From an uncultured bacterium (lineage in GTDB: Bacteria > Bacillota > Clostridia > Lachnospirales > Lachnospiraceae): a stretch of DNA of 6,849 bases. The stretch lies in the NCBI GenBank assembly GCA_947086625.1, contig CAMTZV010000078.1, positions 1-6,849 on the forward strand, in the 5' to 3' direction. The translations under genes were made by a program, and so were the position numbers. Shown here one piece after another: positions 5,749-6,849 of the stretch; within the stretch, counting starts at the first letter, position 1, and each line of letters opens with the position of its first letter. The notes beneath the pieces were generated by a model. The model was not told the DNA's origin. It saw nothing but the letters and a program-made list of their open reading frames with translations, and did not search any database.

Positions 5749-6468
5749 ATGGAACTGATCTTAGAGACGACAAACCTGTGTAAAAGCTTCCGGGGACAGC
5801 CGGCGGTGACAAACGTGTCGCTTCGCATCGAAAAGCGTTCGGTGTACGGGCTGCTGGGGGAAAACGGTGCGGGCAAGTCGACCATTTTGAAGATGCTGAC
5901 AGGCATGCTGCGCCCGACGTCCGGATCCATCACATTTGACGGGCATCCGTGGAGCCGGAGCGATCTGGCGGACATGGGCGCGCTCATCGAGACGCCGCCG
6001 CTGTATGCGAATCTGAGTGCGGAGGAAAATTTGAAGGTGCGCGCGACGATGCTCGGACTGCCGCAGGCGCGTATTGCGGAGGTTTTGGAAATAGTCGGCT
6101 TAAAAAATACGGGAAGAAAGCGCGCAGGGCAGTTTTCGCTCGGCATGAAGCAGCGGCTCGGCATCGCGCTGGCGCTTTTAAACCGCCCGAAGCTTCTGAT
6201 TTTGGATGAGCCGACCAACGGCCTTGATCCGGTCGGGATGAAAGAGCTTCGGGCACTGATCCGCTCGTTCCCGGAGCAGGGCATGACGGTGATTTTATCG
6301 AGCCATATTTTGCGCGAGGTGGAGCAGGTCGCAGACCGGATCGGCATTTTATCGGGCGGGGTGCTCGGCTACAGCGGAAAAATCGATCCGGCGGATGATC
6401 TCGAACGGCTCTTTCTGGATGTTGTTGGCGCAGACAGGGAGGAGGGGATCGCATGTCGGGCATGTTGA
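5749..6468 (+). CDS. Lantibiotic-protection ABC transporter ATP-binding protein (LanF/BcrA type)
   Basis: The cytoplasmic ATPase of a transporter that typically removes lantibiotics or similar cell-wall-active peptides from the membrane. ATG 5749 follows AAGGAGG (5736-5742) with six-base spacing. Motifs run in order: Walker A GENGAGKST (37-45), a Glu at the Q-loop position in GALIETPPLY (E81), signature FSLGMKQR (129-136), Walker B LLILDEP (149-155), D-loop NGLD (157-160) and switch His in SSHIL (H186). The Glu in place of Gln is the E-loop known from LanF immunity ATPases, and the segment around SGSITFDGHPWSRSDL also resembles that group. At 239 residues it has the short LanF length, without the long C-terminal extension of some BcrA proteins. 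Its last 16 bases overlap the permease gene. The exact substrate cannot be told from sequence. Confidence 0.93.
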   Translation: MELILETTNLCKSFRGQPAVTNVSLRIEKRSVYGLLGENGAGKSTILKMLTGMLRPTSGSITFDGHPWSRSDLADMGALIETPPLYANLSAEENLKVRATMLGLPQARIAEVLEIVGLKNTGRKRAGQFSLGMKQRLGIALALLNRPKLLILDEPTNGLDPVGMKELRALIRSFPEQGMTVILSSHILREVEQVADRIGILSGGVLGYSGKIDPADDLERLFLDVVGADREEGIACRAC

Positions 6469-6849
6469 GGGCAGAAGCCTTAAAGCGCAGGCATACGTTT
6501 GCCGGCCTGCTTCCCTTCGCGGCTCCGGTGCTCACGCTTTTCCTTGTGCTGCCGTGGGCGGGCGGCGCGGCGCAGACGTTTTTTGCCGGGGCGTGGAACT
6601 GGTGGTACACGCTGCTGCTTCCGGGGACGCTGGCGGTCGCGTGTGATCTCGGACTGAAAAAGGACAAAAAGACCGCCTATTATCATATGCTGTCTCTGCC
6701 CGTGCCGGTGGAGCGATGTGTGTGCGGGAAGCTCTTCTATGAGGCCGCGTGTCTTTTGCTTGCAGACATGCTTCTCTTTGCGGGGAGCTGTGCGGGCCTT
6801 GCGCTCTGCGGCGCGCCTGTATGTGCGAGGGGGTTCTTTCTTGCGGCGT
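6453..6849 (+). CDS. Lantibiotic-protection ABC transporter permease (LanE/MutE-like), 3' end outside window
   Basis: The frame is open from ATG 6453 to the window end: 132 codons plus one base. The start overlaps the ATPase gene by 16 bp and follows the purine-rich AGGGAGGAGGGG (6436-6447), typical of translational coupling. The protein begins MSGMLRAEALKRRHTF, a short basic cytoplasmic start, followed by a hydrophobic segment at about 17-35. WNWWYTLLLPGTLAVACDLGLKKDKK (48-73) is a second membrane segment ending in a charged loop. A conserved-looking cytoplasmic stretch, YYHMLSLPVPVERCVCGKLFYE (76-97), leads into a third membrane segment around 98-120. The short LSLPV motif and the downstream Lys are common in EpiE/MutE/NukE permeases. 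The full protein would be expected to have about six membrane segments, and a second permease (LanG type) commonly follows. Confidence 0.85.
   Translation, partial: MSGMLRAEALKRRHTFAGLLPFAAPVLTLFLVLPWAGGAAQTFFAGAWNWWYTLLLPGTLAVACDLGLKKDKKTAYYHMLSLPVPVERCVCGKLFYEAACLLLADMLLFAGSCAGLALCGAPVCARGFFLAA

Noticed and set aside
5655..6347. 230-aa minus-strand open frame opposite the ABC ATPase
   Set aside because: The opposite strand has all ATPase motifs in order; the minus-strand protein has no recognisable domain.

Overview
The window reads as chromosomal DNA from a Gram-positive, Clostridia-type Firmicute, most likely a Lachnospiraceae-like gut anaerobe. The basis is strong purine-rich ribosome binding sites, BIG2/SH3 secreted proteins, WG-repeat proteins, a GH18 chitinase with a CBM5/12 module, and a LanF/LanE-type lantibiotic-protection ABC transporter. 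Taxonomy is inferred from gene content and style only. All genes lie on the + strand. No rRNA, tRNA, CRISPR array or insertion sequence was seen.

Region 1 (1-3523) holds a run of exported proteins. It starts with the 3' part of a multidomain secreted protein: BIG2 domains, an FN3-like domain, a Lys/Glu/Pro linker, an Asp-rich domain and a C-terminal SH3-like domain. Two tandem paralogous WG-repeat proteins with signal peptides follow. The first is intact, with nine repeat units. The second is broken by a frameshift at about 3175. The two copies share a perfect 321-bp block covering most of the signal peptide and the first two units, with clear divergence on both sides, which suggests gene conversion. 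A strong hairpin (3485-3523) closes the region. The 23-bp and 35-bp gene spacings suggest one transcript.

Region 2 (3524-5645) begins with an AT-rich regulatory stretch carrying two copies of an 18-bp dyad (TGTTGA-N6-TYAACA) 43 bp apart, overlapping promoter-like hexamers. Next come a small XRE-family repressor-like gene and, 78 bp later with a near-consensus Shine-Dalgarno, a membrane-anchored GH18 chitinase with a CBM5/12 module and an intact DxxDxDxE motif. The layout suggests a self-regulated XRE gene that may share its transcript with the chitinase.

Region 3 (5646-6849) has a short regulatory region with an 11-bp-phased direct repeat of the kind used by OmpR/PhoB-type response regulators, plus a dyad in the leader. 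It drives an ABC ATPase of the lantibiotic-immunity (LanF/BcrA) type, which carries the E-loop variant. A LanE/MutE-like permease gene overlaps the ATPase gene by 16 bp and runs off the window end. More permease and a two-component system would be expected downstream but are not visible.

No clearly new system is proven. The most distinctive features are the evolving WG-repeat pair and the twin-operator XRE/chitinase unit.
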